The notes beneath the pieces are model-generated. The model saw nothing but the letters and a program-made list of their open reading frames with translations, made no database searches and was not told the origin of the DNA. This document shows positions 24,191 through 58,900 of a stretch of 64,000 bases of DNA, piece after piece. The DNA is from Oryzias latipes (Eukaryota; Chordata; Actinopteri; Beloniformes; Adrianichthyidae). The translations under genes were made by a program, and so were the position numbers. The number at the start of each line of letters is the position of its first letter. The stretch's first letter is position 1. Where the stretch lies: contig NC_019859.2 in NCBI RefSeq assembly GCF_002234675.1, positions 27,585,973 to 27,649,972 on the forward strand, in the 5' to 3' direction.

Positions 24191-24320
24191 AGAAAAGGTA
24201 GTGTAGTGTAGATGAACTCCGTTAACGAATGTATTCGGTTATCTGTTAATAACGGACGGACCAAAACTCAGACTTTTGAGTACAGCTACACAAACAGGAA
24301 GCAGATGTCATACAAATACT

Positions 24321-24326
24321 TTTATT
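24321..24326 (-). promoter_or_regulatory. kdm2a: kdm2a poly(A) signal
   Basis: TTTATT on the + strand reads AATAAA on the gene strand, 190 bases after the kdm2a stop codon. It is the first canonical signal downstream of the stop. Confidence 0.7.
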
Positions 24327-24515
24327 TCTTCACCATAGATCAAAGATCCAAAACACACAACATGACATAGCAACTTCTGTTCAGGTGCAGGAAAATAAAT
24401 CCCATCTCCTTTCCTATAGAGGTGCCCGACCAAACATCATGAGCACTCCAAGGAGACATCTGAGCATTCTCTGCGTTTGATGCTTTTCTGGCGCCGTTCC
24501 CTCAACTGCTGTCAG

Positions 24516-46611
<22,096 letters not shown>

Positions 46612-46989
46612 TGATTCTGTCTCAGTGGAAGTAACGGAGTGGAAACCTGAACCCACTGATCAAAGCCGCGCTAACCGAACGGGGGCCACATAGTTTGACA
46701 GAAAACACCGGAGAGTTGGCCCCCATAATGCTGTTCCACCAACAAGCCAGCTTTAAAATTACTCAGTTCGTCTAAAAATCTCTACATTGGCCAGCAACTT
46801 CACAACATTATAGACAGCCCACAGATAAAGTGAGTTGTCCGATCCTTAAACAGAAAAAAAAATAACTACATCACTGATTAAGTACTAATCTTAAATTTAA
46901 TTAAAAGAATAGCCTCCACATTGTTGTTCAAACTGCTCCAATGAAACAGGTTTAACATCCGAAGAAAGCCGCCATTTTCAGTCCTTTAC

Positions 46990-47650
46990 AAAACAATGCT
47001 GAGACTTGCCCAATTAGGACTCCTGAACCAATCGCATTGAGAGCAGCGCGGCGCTCACTGGGCAACAGTCACGTCAATAAAGAAACGGCACGCGGAAGAT
47101 GTGATTGGACGAGAACCTCCGTGTGGGCGGAAACGATCGGACGACAAACCAATAACGAGCAGCCTGACAAAGCAACCGCAAAGCTCATTGTCTGACTTAC
47201 CTCACGGCTCTCTCCTATTGGGTGAGCACAAAGCCAGTCACGACAAGTAGCCAATCACATAACAATACGCAGCGCGGATGGCGTTACGCTAATGAAAATG
47301 AGGAAGAGACGGCTGATAAATGAACGAAATCTTCCTCAGGCTTAGAGATTACAGCGCTTACCCCCATAATGAGTGATATAGGTCCACTTTAATTCAGCGG
47401 CAGAGCTTCAATCAATGGAAACCTCCCATTGGAATCGGCTCCTCTGAAAGAACACACACCACGGCACACGCTCTCACTTCACCTCAACAAGAGGAGGGCT
47501 GGTCCATATATGGAAGTCAATGTAAAAGGTGTTAGCGGCTACGATTGGCTAATAAATGCTGAACGTCTCCTGTGATTGGTGGAAGGGACGTGCTTGTCAG
47601 ATGCGCCAGGCAGGAGAACGGCGAGCGAGAGGAACATTTTGTTAATCGTT
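46990..47650 (-). promoter_or_regulatory. kdm2a: CCAAT-box cluster upstream of kdm2a
   Basis: About eight CCAAT pentamers in both orientations occur within some 560 bases (for example near 47029, 47104, 47149, 47216, 47250, 47429, 47543 and 47575), along with several CG-rich words and a perfect CArG box CCATATATGG at 47504-47513. The region starts about 380 bases upstream of the kdm2a initiation codon. CCAAT boxes bind NF-Y and CArG boxes bind SRF. Promoter function is inferred from density and position; the transcription start is not visible. Confidence 0.5.
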
Positions 47651-47659
47651 GGCCAACCA

Positions 47660-48339
47660 GGACTGTCTATAATGATATCGCGAAGATTAAAGCTGATAAG
47701 TACAGAAGCAGCCTAATAGGAAATAAAATTATAAAACCTGTTTAATGCTCTACGCTCTATATCTTGATCAATGGAAATGAAAAAATATTTCCTAAAACTA
47801 TGAAGTAACACAAGTATATACGCCATTTCTAATGTAGGATGTAAACATAACCTCAAAAGTAACATTATTACATATTCCCTACTGTCAATGTTTCATTTTC
47901 ATTATTTAGTATTTATTATAATTTGGTTTACAAACCACCCCCGTTTTTTTTTAGGAAAATCCAGTTTATCCGTTATTAGCAGTCATTAGTTGTTTATCTT
48001 CTACCTTTTTGTTTGTTGAAGCTAAGCTTCAGGTGAAAATGTTCAAATCTTAGACAAATTTCATTGTTTAAAAAAACGTCTCAAAGGAAAAAAAGCTACA
48101 AAAAGAAGCAAAACAAGATCAGTGGTTTTATTGTCATCAAATGGAGAAAAAGAGAAACACAGACTTTGAAAGAAAAGACAGCCTATGTCACTAATTCACT
48201 TCCAATGGGCTGATGCTTTTCTTGCTCCTATTTTCAGCAATATTTAACTCCAACTAAACATATTTTTAGCCTTAGGTTCTCTGTCTTATTTGACAACATG
48301 TTTGTCCTCTTGAGTCACGACATTGACTGTTATGAGAAC
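47660..48339. other. stx3-kdm2a intergenic, nothing recognised
   Basis: AT-rich sequence with no exon, inverted end or known repeat that I could identify. Confidence 0.4.
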
Positions 48340-48830
48340 TGGATCGAGTGAGTTTGACATTGCATAGAAAAGGTCTTACTTTTGGTTCCAGGGTACTGGT
48401 TGCCATTCTTTCGCGATGCGGACGTCGCTATGTTGGAACCAGAAGGTGTCAGTAAGCACTGACTGGTCCGAGTCTGTTTGGGTTAAAATTTCTATTACAA
48501 TCTCTCTTGCCAATCAGGACTGAGCCTACCGGAAGGCCACACTCCTACTACTTCAACATGGGCTCTGTATAGAATCTTTCAATCAAATGTTCATCGTGAG
48601 AGCCAGCTTATAACTTGAATAACTTGTACTGCAGAAAAAATTGAATTAACAAGAACATGTTAAAACAGTTAACAAGAGCGGTTATTCCAAAAAATAAAAC
48701 GACTGTTTATTTCTCTAAGTCTATGGAATTTTGGCTTCTTGGATCCAGCAGGTACTTCCTGTTTAGAACGCAAGGTGGGAGGGGTCAATCAATCCAGTTC
48801 TCATTTAAGGGCAGCAACTCACACAAAGAG
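48340..48830. repeat. AGTCCAGTTCT-family repeat copy
   Basis: Contains ATTTTGGCTTCTTGGATCCA, GCAGGTACTTCCTGTTTAGA, GGAGGGGTCAATCAATCCAG then TTCTCATTT, shared with the copy at 45610-46235, and ATAACTTGAATAACTTGTAC shared with 45520. Located between stx3 and kdm2a. Confidence 0.6.
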
Positions 48831-49852
48831 ATTTACATTCTATAAAGTAATTTTATTGATGATCTAAGAATAATGGATGACAGTATCAAATGTACACATC
48901 ACAATTAAGCTAGAACAAATGATTGTGAACAACTATAACATGGCTGTGCCTACAGTCGGGGGCCAGAAAGCTATTTCTAGTGAGTTTTGTCAAATGTTCA
49001 GGGTGTAAAGTATGTGTCTCTATTGTCAGAGGTTGTGAAGATTTTGGTTAATTTCTATCAACAAACTCAAAAGGACTCATTTCCAACCCTACCAATTGAC
49101 CTGAATAGAAACGTTTTTTGCTTGTAGAAAAATTCCTTCCGTGACAACATTTTCAGAACAGACATAAATAAAATGGAAACGTGGATGGCACCATGGCATG
49201 AAATGAGACTGACATACAGACACTGAACTAGGGAGCACACACACATGAACATGGACTCACACACGGAGTCAGTCTTTGTAATAAAAACTAAAATGATTTA
49301 AATCAAAGGGCATGAAGGCATTTTTATTGTAATCAAATGAAGCTGGGTTTATTTGTGTTAGAATTTAATTTAATCTTTATTTAATTAAGATTAAACACTG
49401 TTTTCTACAGACACCTTGAAAAGCAACAAAATTTCAAATCATGGAAAAGTTGTCAAAATGAATGCACAAACAACAGGCCATGAGCTATATCAATGGATGC
49501 AGTCAATAGCATAAGTATTGGCACAATTTGTTTTCATATGCTAGTACATAACATTAGATATAGAATAACAAGAAAAACTGTTGTCCCAATACTTATGATA
49601 CAAACTTCATGTAAGAATGTAACAAATCGTGCCGTATTGTCTTCACATCACAATATTATTGTGAAGGCCCACAAAAACTCATTGAAACATCTGGATGTTG
49701 TCGAACTGGTCAAATTGAATGCTCTTCAAGCTACCTCAGCAAAACAGGGTCAATGATTTGTTACGGTTGGCCTTTAGGTCTCACCAAATTGAGATCTTCA
49801 GTGACGCCCCCTAAAGGGTCAACATGATGAAAGAACACAAACACATGCAGTT

Positions 49853-49858
49853 TTTATT
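49853..49858 (-). promoter_or_regulatory. stx3: stx3 poly(A) signal candidate
   Basis: TTTATT on the + strand reads AATAAA 85 bases after the stx3 stop. A second candidate lies near 49323-49328. Confidence 0.6.
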
Positions 49859-49942
49859 TCTATGTGGTGACATTCTATTGAAGTAAGGTCAACACATTGT
49901 GAGAGTAGTTCTGATTCATCTCATCACTGGTAGCTGCTCCCT

Positions 49943-52900
49943 CTATTTAAAGAAGCTGTAGACAAATGAGCCAAGGATAATAGCGAGAATCACGCAGCAG
50001 CAGGAGATCATCATTTGTTTCTGGAGGAAAGGTGGGATGTGGAAGAAAAAGAGAAAGACAGAAGCTGTTATTACATCCAGTTTTCATTCAAAAAAAGCTA
50101 CATCTAATTTACTTTGGTCAATTAATCAAGTAACTGTTTGTGTACTTCATTTAAAACAAACTCAATGAAAGCATAAAATGAAACCTCAAAAACACACACT
50201 GTAAGGATTCTGTGTTTTAGTTTGGGTTGTCAGTTATGTTCTAGATTTTGGTCATGCTTTGAATTGTTTCCAGGTTCACGTTGATCATCCACAGCTGTTT
50301 TCATTTCTGTCAATTACCCTCAGTCCATTTAAGCGCCTGCTTTCAGTCATTCTTAGGTCATCTCTCCTGCTCTGCTTAAGCAACTTTTTTTTTTTTTTTT
50401 TTTTTTTTAATTTGTTTATTTTCGGTCTATTCAATTTTTTTGTTTACTTATTTATTTTTTCTCTCTTAAATTTATTTAATTTTTTATTTTTTGGCTGTGC
50501 CCATGGTCATGTTTCAGTTTAAATGTTTCTGTCACCAAGCTTGGTCTGCTGCCTTTTGGGTCCTACACCACCCATTCCTGACACACACATCCAAAAAAAA
50601 CCAGGAACAGAAACAAGAAAGAAATCCTTTCAATTGTATTGAGGTTAAAAATATGTCAATATATTCACACCTTGCTGGATCATTTTTCATACAAAAAGCA
50701 AACATGTATGAAACAATTTCTGAGGGATTTATGAGTTAAAGAAGCAAATGCAATCTTCAGTAGTACATTGAAGGGTCTTCTTCCACTTTCGGCTTCTCCC
50801 ATTAGGGGTCGCCACAGCGAACAAGTCGCATGGTAAATTTGGCAATGTTTTACGCCGGATGCCCTTCCTGACGCAACCTTCTCAAACCGGGCTTGGAACC
50901 GGCACAGAGGTAGAGAAGGGAACTGGGAGCAGCCCGGAGTCGAACCCTGGTTTCACGGACGGAAGGCGCCGCAAACCAGCACGAGCTAAACCGGCTCCCA
51001 CAGTAGTACATTGAAGGGTAAAATCCTAAAATAGAAAATAATCTGATGTAAAATGCACAAGAGGTCATGCAAAACTCAATCTCAAGCATGATATTGTGTT
51101 GTTTTGTCAATTTTAAGAGATTCTTTTGAGGTCTAAACCTTTTAACCCTCGTGTTGTTGCCTCTTAACATTGCACACAAACCAGGTGAAGAGATTTCAGA
51201 TCCAAAATTTACAATAGAAATCCCTACTTTCACTGTTGTCTACAGACACGGATCATGTTTATTTAATACAATTGGCAATAACACATAATGATAGTCAATC
51301 TTTTCATATTAGTTTGTGGAAAAATACTTTACCAATATTAAGCATGTTAGACATATAGAACCTTAATCACAACATTAACATCTCATATTAGACAAACAAC
51401 TAAAAAGTTGTTTGTTACATAAGTAAAAAATTATTGGATTATTTGCCGCCTTTCTGTTCTAATGAAGACAGATTCATCTTGCTAAAATTCAGAGTACACC
51501 ATTGAGAACTGGACTGATTGAACGTGGCGTCACCCATGGAAAATGGCTGACTTCCGGCTCTAACAAAATGAAGTCAATTCAGTCACCATTTTTTTTTTAA
51601 GGGGTCACTCAGTCTCTCAATATAACCTGCTAAATCTTCAACAGATTTAGCAGGTTGGCAGGCAACATTGAAATGCAGCTTCATGTGAAGTGTCCATCTG
51701 ACAATCATTAAAAGAAAAGATTTCTGTGTGAATTTGACAAGTTTGACTTTTCTTCTCTCTTTCTTGTGTTATTCCAGCGCAAAACTATAAATATGTCAAC
51801 ATTTAAAAAAAAAAATTGCAATTGGAACAGTGTTCCATTTTCTGACAGAATTGCAAGGGTGTTGATAGTTTTGGATAAGACAAGCAATCTAAGCAGGGAT
51901 GCCCAGACCCACTCAAACACAAAAAAACACTAAACACATAAACATCCTCAAATCAGCCATGGAAACTTATCATTTCCGTCATGATCCAAAAACTCATGAC
52001 CATGGGTGAGGGTAGAAACACAGATTGATTAGTAAATTAAGAGCTTTGCCTTTTTGGCTCAGGTGTTTCTTCACTACAAGACTTGCAACTAATACATATG
52101 TTTGCATGTCAATTACATGCTACGGTCGTGAAAAAGACCCCGAGACACTTCAACTCTTCCATTTGGGGAAGGTGCTCTCCCCAGAGAGGGCAAATCCCAT
52201 TTCCCCCCCTCTATCTAGAACCATAGCTTCTGACTCGGAGGAGTTAATTTTCATTCCAGCTACAGTGAACTTCCCCTGTGGACACTGAAAATCCTGGTTC
52301 AGTGAAGACAACAGAACAAAATCACATGCAAAACGTAGAGATAAAAGCCTGTGGTCCCCAAACCAGACCCTCTCTGCACTTAAATAATCTATTCATTAAA
52401 TATATGAACAGAACCAGTGACAAAGGGCATCTCTGCCGGAGTTCAACATCCACTCGGAAGACGTTTGACTTACCTCTGGAAATAAAAACCAAGGACCTGC
52501 TCTGGTTGTACAGAGACTGGTCGACTCTCAGTAGAAGGCCCCGGCTCCATATTTCCAGAATACCCCCCTCAGAAGTCAGCGAGGGACAAGTCGCAAAGCA
52601 TTCTTTGATTTGGTTGGTTAAAAGTTTAATGATAAAGACTGAAAATTGTAAGAGAACTATCAAAGTCACCTGCTTGTCAGCTCATCTGTCTACCCACTCA
52701 AGTCTCCAGTTTTTGGCAGGTTCCGTTTGACTCACCCTTGAGTTCTGCTTTCCTTCCCCATTATCTTTCATCGGCATCAGTTTCTGTTTTGCGCAGTCAC
52801 TGTTTTTTTACAGCTCCATCAGTTCTAACTTACCCTGCGTGCCTCCTGCTGGAATTTAGCTGCCTTCTTGGTGTCAGCCACAGCTCTCTCAACAAAACCC

Positions 52901-55900
52901 ACCGACTGGTCCATGTTACTTTCAATTCTTTCAATCATGCCACCCTGGTTAGATTGAAAGAGGGGAAGAAGAAAGAATTTCAAGATGAAAACCGCCATGT
53001 ATTTATTTGTTCATTTCAACACAAAAAATTGTGTTTTCTTTTGTGATTTTTCTAGGGTTACACATTTTTTGTGCTCATGAATGTACCTGATTCTCGACCA
53101 GCATGGCAATATCCACAAACATGTCATGCAGTTCTTTAATGCTGCTTTCAAGCCTCATGATGTCCTTGTGCCGAGCCTCAATCTCATTCAGGGCCTGCTG
53201 ACTGATCTTAGACTCCATTATCTTGAGAATGGAAAAGCAGAACACAGTGATGCAAAAATTCAGGGATAATTGGGAGACATTCTGAGCAAAAAGAAAAGGA
53301 CCACACTCACATTTCAGACACACTTTCTACTTAAATAATAAAGCAAAACTAGTTTGTTTAGTATGTTTAACACAAGATTCATACGACTGACCTGATCTGA
53401 ACATTTTATTTAAAAAAAAAGTTAGTTGAGCTTGTTTTTAGAAACGACATACTGTAGATTAAAAAATAAATCTAAATCTTTGGGTTTCTAACATAGTAAT
53501 GCTACTATTAGGTTTTGTTTGTTTTGTGGCATTTGTTAATAACACATAACTTCCAAGGATGTGATTATATTATATTTTTGCTGGCCTCCTGAGTGACTAT
53601 ATCTCTGTCAACAGAAACACTTTGCCTTTCCTTAATTTTAGTGCTAATTAGAATTATGCAGGCCAGATGTGGTCCAAGAAATTAAACAAATTGTTTTGAC
53701 ATCTTGTTTCAAAGTAGGGTCATTGTCAAATATGATCACGCAAAACTGTGGGTTTTGTTTGGTCATATTTGACCAAACAAAATGGCAGTTTCTTGTTTAA
53801 GCATGACTCTTATGCCCCTGCAAGAGGTTGCAGGTTTTTGGGTTGTCTGGGTTTGTTGAGAGTTGTAGAGAGGAGGGGCTGCATCTTAAGAGGAGCACAG
53901 GTGTGTCTTGCTTTTCCCGTGAGGCTCATATGGTCACCTCAAGGGAGATTATGAAAATGGAACATACCATTGTTGTGCGTGTGGCAAAGGTATCATGACG
54001 TGTCTGCAAGGGGAATGTAAGTTGCATACACTTAAATTATTGGGTAATGCTGAGGTACGGTGCTTTTATGGCTCTCTCTAGTCATTAGTAAGGCGTGCAT
54101 ACTGACTCCTAACTGACCGAGTGCAAACGCTGTAGGCATGGGGTGTGCACATGATAGGTAAGTGCCCATAGGACGCCCGTAGGATGACAACACAAACTAC
54201 ACTCTGTTTAATTTTTAACAGTCAGGCTGCACAAAGGGAGGGCACTTGTCACATGGACAGCACTGATGGGTCCTTGCTCAGTACGCAGGGAGTGGGGGTG
54301 GTGGTGAAAAAAGGAAAAATCCATATGGCGTGCCTGCATCTCACCTACTTCCCCTTTAGTTACCCTTGAGAGTTGTATTCACCACAACATATTGCCCATT
54401 GCATGCTCGCAGTAAAAAGTGTGCATCAACATTTTGGCCCTACAGGATCACCCATATCCATCGGTGAGAGCAGTTGTGACTAAGGTTTAACCTGTAAGGA
54501 AACTTTCTACTCTTACAATGTTTTTTGTCTTGTTATAGCACATAGATATTTGGACACTGTCTTACCCCAGCAGTAAAGACGGCAGAATTGCCTCCTTCCA
54601 ACATCTCTTCCAGCTCCTCATCCGTTGTGGTTTTTCCCGCTTTAGAGGTGTTGAAAAGAGATGTTTGGCAGTTAGGATAGTTCCGGCTTGTAAGAGTTGA
54701 TCATACATTAAGGAAATGTAACATCTATGAGATTGTGTTTTGTATCTGGCTCAGGTTTCACTTGACTGATGGCAAAAATAAAAATGGTATATCTTGAGAT
54801 TGCAGTAGAAAGTGGCTCATATACAAAAAGCTGAATCTTGGTTGTAGAAGATCAACAGTCCCCCCCAAACTCTCACAAAAGGTAAATTGGTTTGATACTC
54901 AGAAATTTAAATAAAACTTCATTATTACTGTTTTTACAACTCAGCTGTATGAAACTGTGTAATGAACATAATTTGGATTTATAATCTCAAAATCAATAGC
55001 AGCAAACTGCCGTTGATGGAAAGAAGTACAATAGTTTCACTGCAGTTAGAGAGTCTGTGTATGAATATCCTGTTAGCTGACACTCACTGATCTCCAGCTG
55101 GCGGGCGATTCGTCCTTTGCTTTTGTCCCTGAAGTCCACTTGAGCCTCGTTGTATTTTGTCATGACCTCTACAAACTTCTTTGCCAGAATTGCATGCTGG
55201 GAGGGTTTGACACATTTTCAGTGATTATGTTTTACCCTCATTCTATCTCACACATTCACATTTTGTTTAAAAACATTAAACAGTTAAGTCAATTCATTCC
55301 AAACCACACACCAAGATAACTTTAACCCATTGTCAGTTGGGCCAAGTTGTTCATTCCTTTGACTGGACAAGTTGGTGAATAAGCAGAAAAAATATAAGCA
55401 GAATAGGATTTGATTTTTTTTGTTGTTAGTATTGTTTCCGTTAATTCTGTGCACTCCTCAGCATCGAATCAGAAATTGTAACCTCAAATTTAAGAGCCTT
55501 CATTTAAAATGAGCTAGCATGTTTGACATGAAGTGTTACTATGAGGTGTTCCACAAAAACACTCCAAATTGGATGATCCACTGAGTAGACTGAATACTAT
55601 GTGTGGAAGGACACAAAGCACACGTGTGCTGCTCTCAGACTGATGCTTGTGGCTTCGGTAGAAATAAACAGCGAACATTTTTACACAGCTAAAGCTACAT
55701 TCATGCCACTCTCAGCAACAAGCGTTCAAGCAACCACTAACCCGAACCACTTCCAATGAAAAGTCTACATGCGTTAACATCTGTGTTTTAGGCTTGCATG
55801 TTTTAAACTCTTTTGTCCACACGTTGCTGTGCAAGTTTCTGTTACTGTTTTCAGGCTCTACGTACAAAAGACTTGGCCTCTGAACATGCGTTGGAAGTTA

Positions 55901-58900
55901 AACCAGGTCAACCTTTGACCAGTCACCAATTCAGATTTGGTAATGACTAATGGCTGACGTTCATTTTAGTTCACGGAAGTGCCAACTGTTTGAAATTGAG
56001 CAGAAATTATGACCTGCTGTTTGTACCTGACTGAAATTCTATGACACCAAGACTTTCATATATTGAAATAGAACTGAAAAACAAGAAGTCTGGAGCAAGA
56101 TTTGCACCGCTTCAACATTTCCAACCAAGCCTCTTCCAACTGTGAGTACATGCACTAAAATCGGGTAGTGACACCATATACTAAACACGCCTTCAAGAAT
56201 GTACATTTTGCGTGTTCGTGATGTGCATCACATGCCTGGAATGTAGCTTAACAGAAAGACTAAGTTTTTTTCTGCATTATAGTTTCTGCTGATGGCTTCA
56301 TTTTCAATTAATGTCTGCAGGAATCTGCCAGATTGCACAACTCTATAAAAAGCATTTTCGTCTGTCAAAACTTTAACATTGAGTGTTGCGCTAAATGTGA
56401 CATTTTTTACCAACATAGTGAAAGTGCATCTAATGGCATTGCAAAAAATACACTTAGCACCAAATCTGTTGCTTTCTTTGGAATTCCGTGAGTTGGAGAA
56501 TCCTTGTGAACCCTAACCCTAACCTTGTATTGTGACAATATCCTTCCAGGTTATTTAAAGCTTCATTCCTAAGCAAAATGCAGAACTTGGACAGACATTG
56601 AAAAAAAACATTCATCATTAAAAAATTTGTAATTGTATTACAGGTTTTATGTGATATTTCAGGTTTTTACACTGAAGGCAGTGTCTCATTGTTGGCAACT
56701 CAGAAAGATAAATTGCGCTGATCAAACAAAAATGTAGACATTGTCCTGTTTGTACATCCTATGTGTGTGGTCAGATTTATTGTTTTACCTGTGACTTGCG
56801 TATTCTGAGGTCAGCTGAGGCGCGTTCATCTGTGTTTGACTCAAGTTGACGCTCAATGGCTATTTAACGTACACAGACAGATTATTTAAAGCTTAGAGTT
56901 ATACAAGGGAAAATCATACCAGCAGCAGAGAAGAAATAAACACAAATACTAACTCTTCAGCTTGTTTCTTGCATTGTTGGCTGACTTTTTGATCTCATTC
57001 GTAAGAGCTTCAACATCATCCTGTGTTTCTGAAACAGAAAATAGTTGTGTAAGCAGCAAGAGGTGTTGAATGTTCTTAAAAATAATGGTAAATCATTTGT
57101 CTGCATGTATTTCTTACTTTGGTCTGGCGTTGGGGCTGATAAGATGCTGGAGTAAAGTTTTTTGATTTCTGTAACACTCTCATCTATCTTGTCAATACTG
57201 GTGCGGATATCTTCAGCCTAAACAAACATGCAAAAATGAGAAAGAAACAGGATTTCCAAGACAAAACGGGAAAAAACTAACAACCTGAGCAAAGAAGTCA
57301 TTCATGAAGGCCTCGTTCTCCACGGGAACCGCAACGTCTTCTCCACCTGCATCACTCTTCTGTGAAGACATTTTTGAAAGAGAAGCACTGTAAAACGTGA
57401 AATACCAAAACACTTTAAGGAGTAAACTAGAAGACCGAATCTATCCATATGACAGTGTCACTGATGTTTAAACATTTTTAAATGACTAACAACCCTTTTT
57501 AATTTTCTAGTAAAATAACAGGATTTTTTTTGCCATTTTTAGAGGGAATTAGGCTGCTTTTCTTATTAGGGGTTCTTAAAAATGTAGAATTTTTTTTATG
57601 TTTGGAAAAAATCTCAGATGACAGCAGGTCATTAGCAGTTTTAGGTAGGCTTTATAATTTTTTGGAAACTAATAACATACAATGAGCAAAAAAACATTTA
57701 GTCAGCCACTAATTATGTATTTTCTTCTGCTTAAAAAGTTGAGACAAGCCTGTGATTTTCATCATGTTGCACTATTAGAAACAGAATGGAAGAAAGGATT
57801 TTTACTAAAATTGGTAAATTCCACAGTAGTAAGTATTCCACAGTATAAGTATTTCGTTAATTTCATTAATTTATCTTCTAAGCTGTTTTGCCCCTTTCAG
57901 GGTCACGGGCTACCGGAGCCTATCCCAGCCACTGGGGACATCCTGGACAGGTCGCCAGTCTGTCACAGGGCAGAGTAAGTATTTGGTTATCAATAATAAA
58001 GTCAATCTGTTCTGTTTCTCACAGACCTGTAACTTTTGCTTTAAGAAGCTCTTCTATCCTCCACTCGTTACCTGTATTAATGGCACCTGTTTGAACTGGT
58101 TATCTATATAAAAGACACCTGACCACAACCTCAGTCACACTCCAAACTCCACTATGGCCAAAACCAAAGAGCTGTCTAAGGACACCAGAAACCAAATTGT
58201 TGACCTGCATCAGGCTGGTAAGACTGAATGTGCAATAGGTGAGTAGCCTGGTGCGAAAATATCAACTGTGGGAGCAATTATTAGGAAATGGAAGACATAT
58301 AAGAGCCGCACAGTGGCAAAGGGGTTAGCGTTCTCACCTCAAAGTGAAAAAGGCCCGTGTACAAATCCTGGCTGAGACCTTTCTGTGTGGAGTTTGCATG
58401 TTCTTCCAGTGCATGTGTAGGTCTTCTTGGGGATCTCCAGCATTCTCAGTCCAAAAACATGCTTTATAAGTAGATTAATGATTTTAAATTGTCCCCAGAT
58501 GTGCATATGAGTGTGTGTATGGCCCTGTTCAGGGTGTACCCTGCCTTTGCTAGGGTCAAAATGATCACAAGAAAGGTGAGACAAAATCTCTGAATCACAA
58601 AGGGAACCTAGTGAATGACCTGTAGAGATATGGGCTCATTTGAACAAAGGCTACCATCACTAACATAGGGACCCAAATCCTGCAGTGCCTGGTGTGTCCC
58701 CTTGCTTAAGCCAGTATGCATTTGCTAGAAATCATTTGGATTATTTAGAAAAGAATTTAGTCAGATTAAACTAAAGTTTGTAAAAACTCAACTTGTTGTA
58801 TTTGGAGGAGAAAGAATGTTGAATTGGATCCATAGAACACCACCTGCTGTGAAGCATGGGAGTGGAAGCATCATGCTTTGGGGCTGTTTTTCTGCAAAAA

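Noticed and set aside
52278..52730. 150-codon + strand open frame in stx3 intron 9
   Set aside because: Opposite strand of a LINE reverse-transcriptase fragment; no protein family match.
56508..56527. Telomere-like CCCTAACCCTAACC
   Set aside because: Only two units and no surrounding degenerate repeats; too short to be an interstitial telomere.
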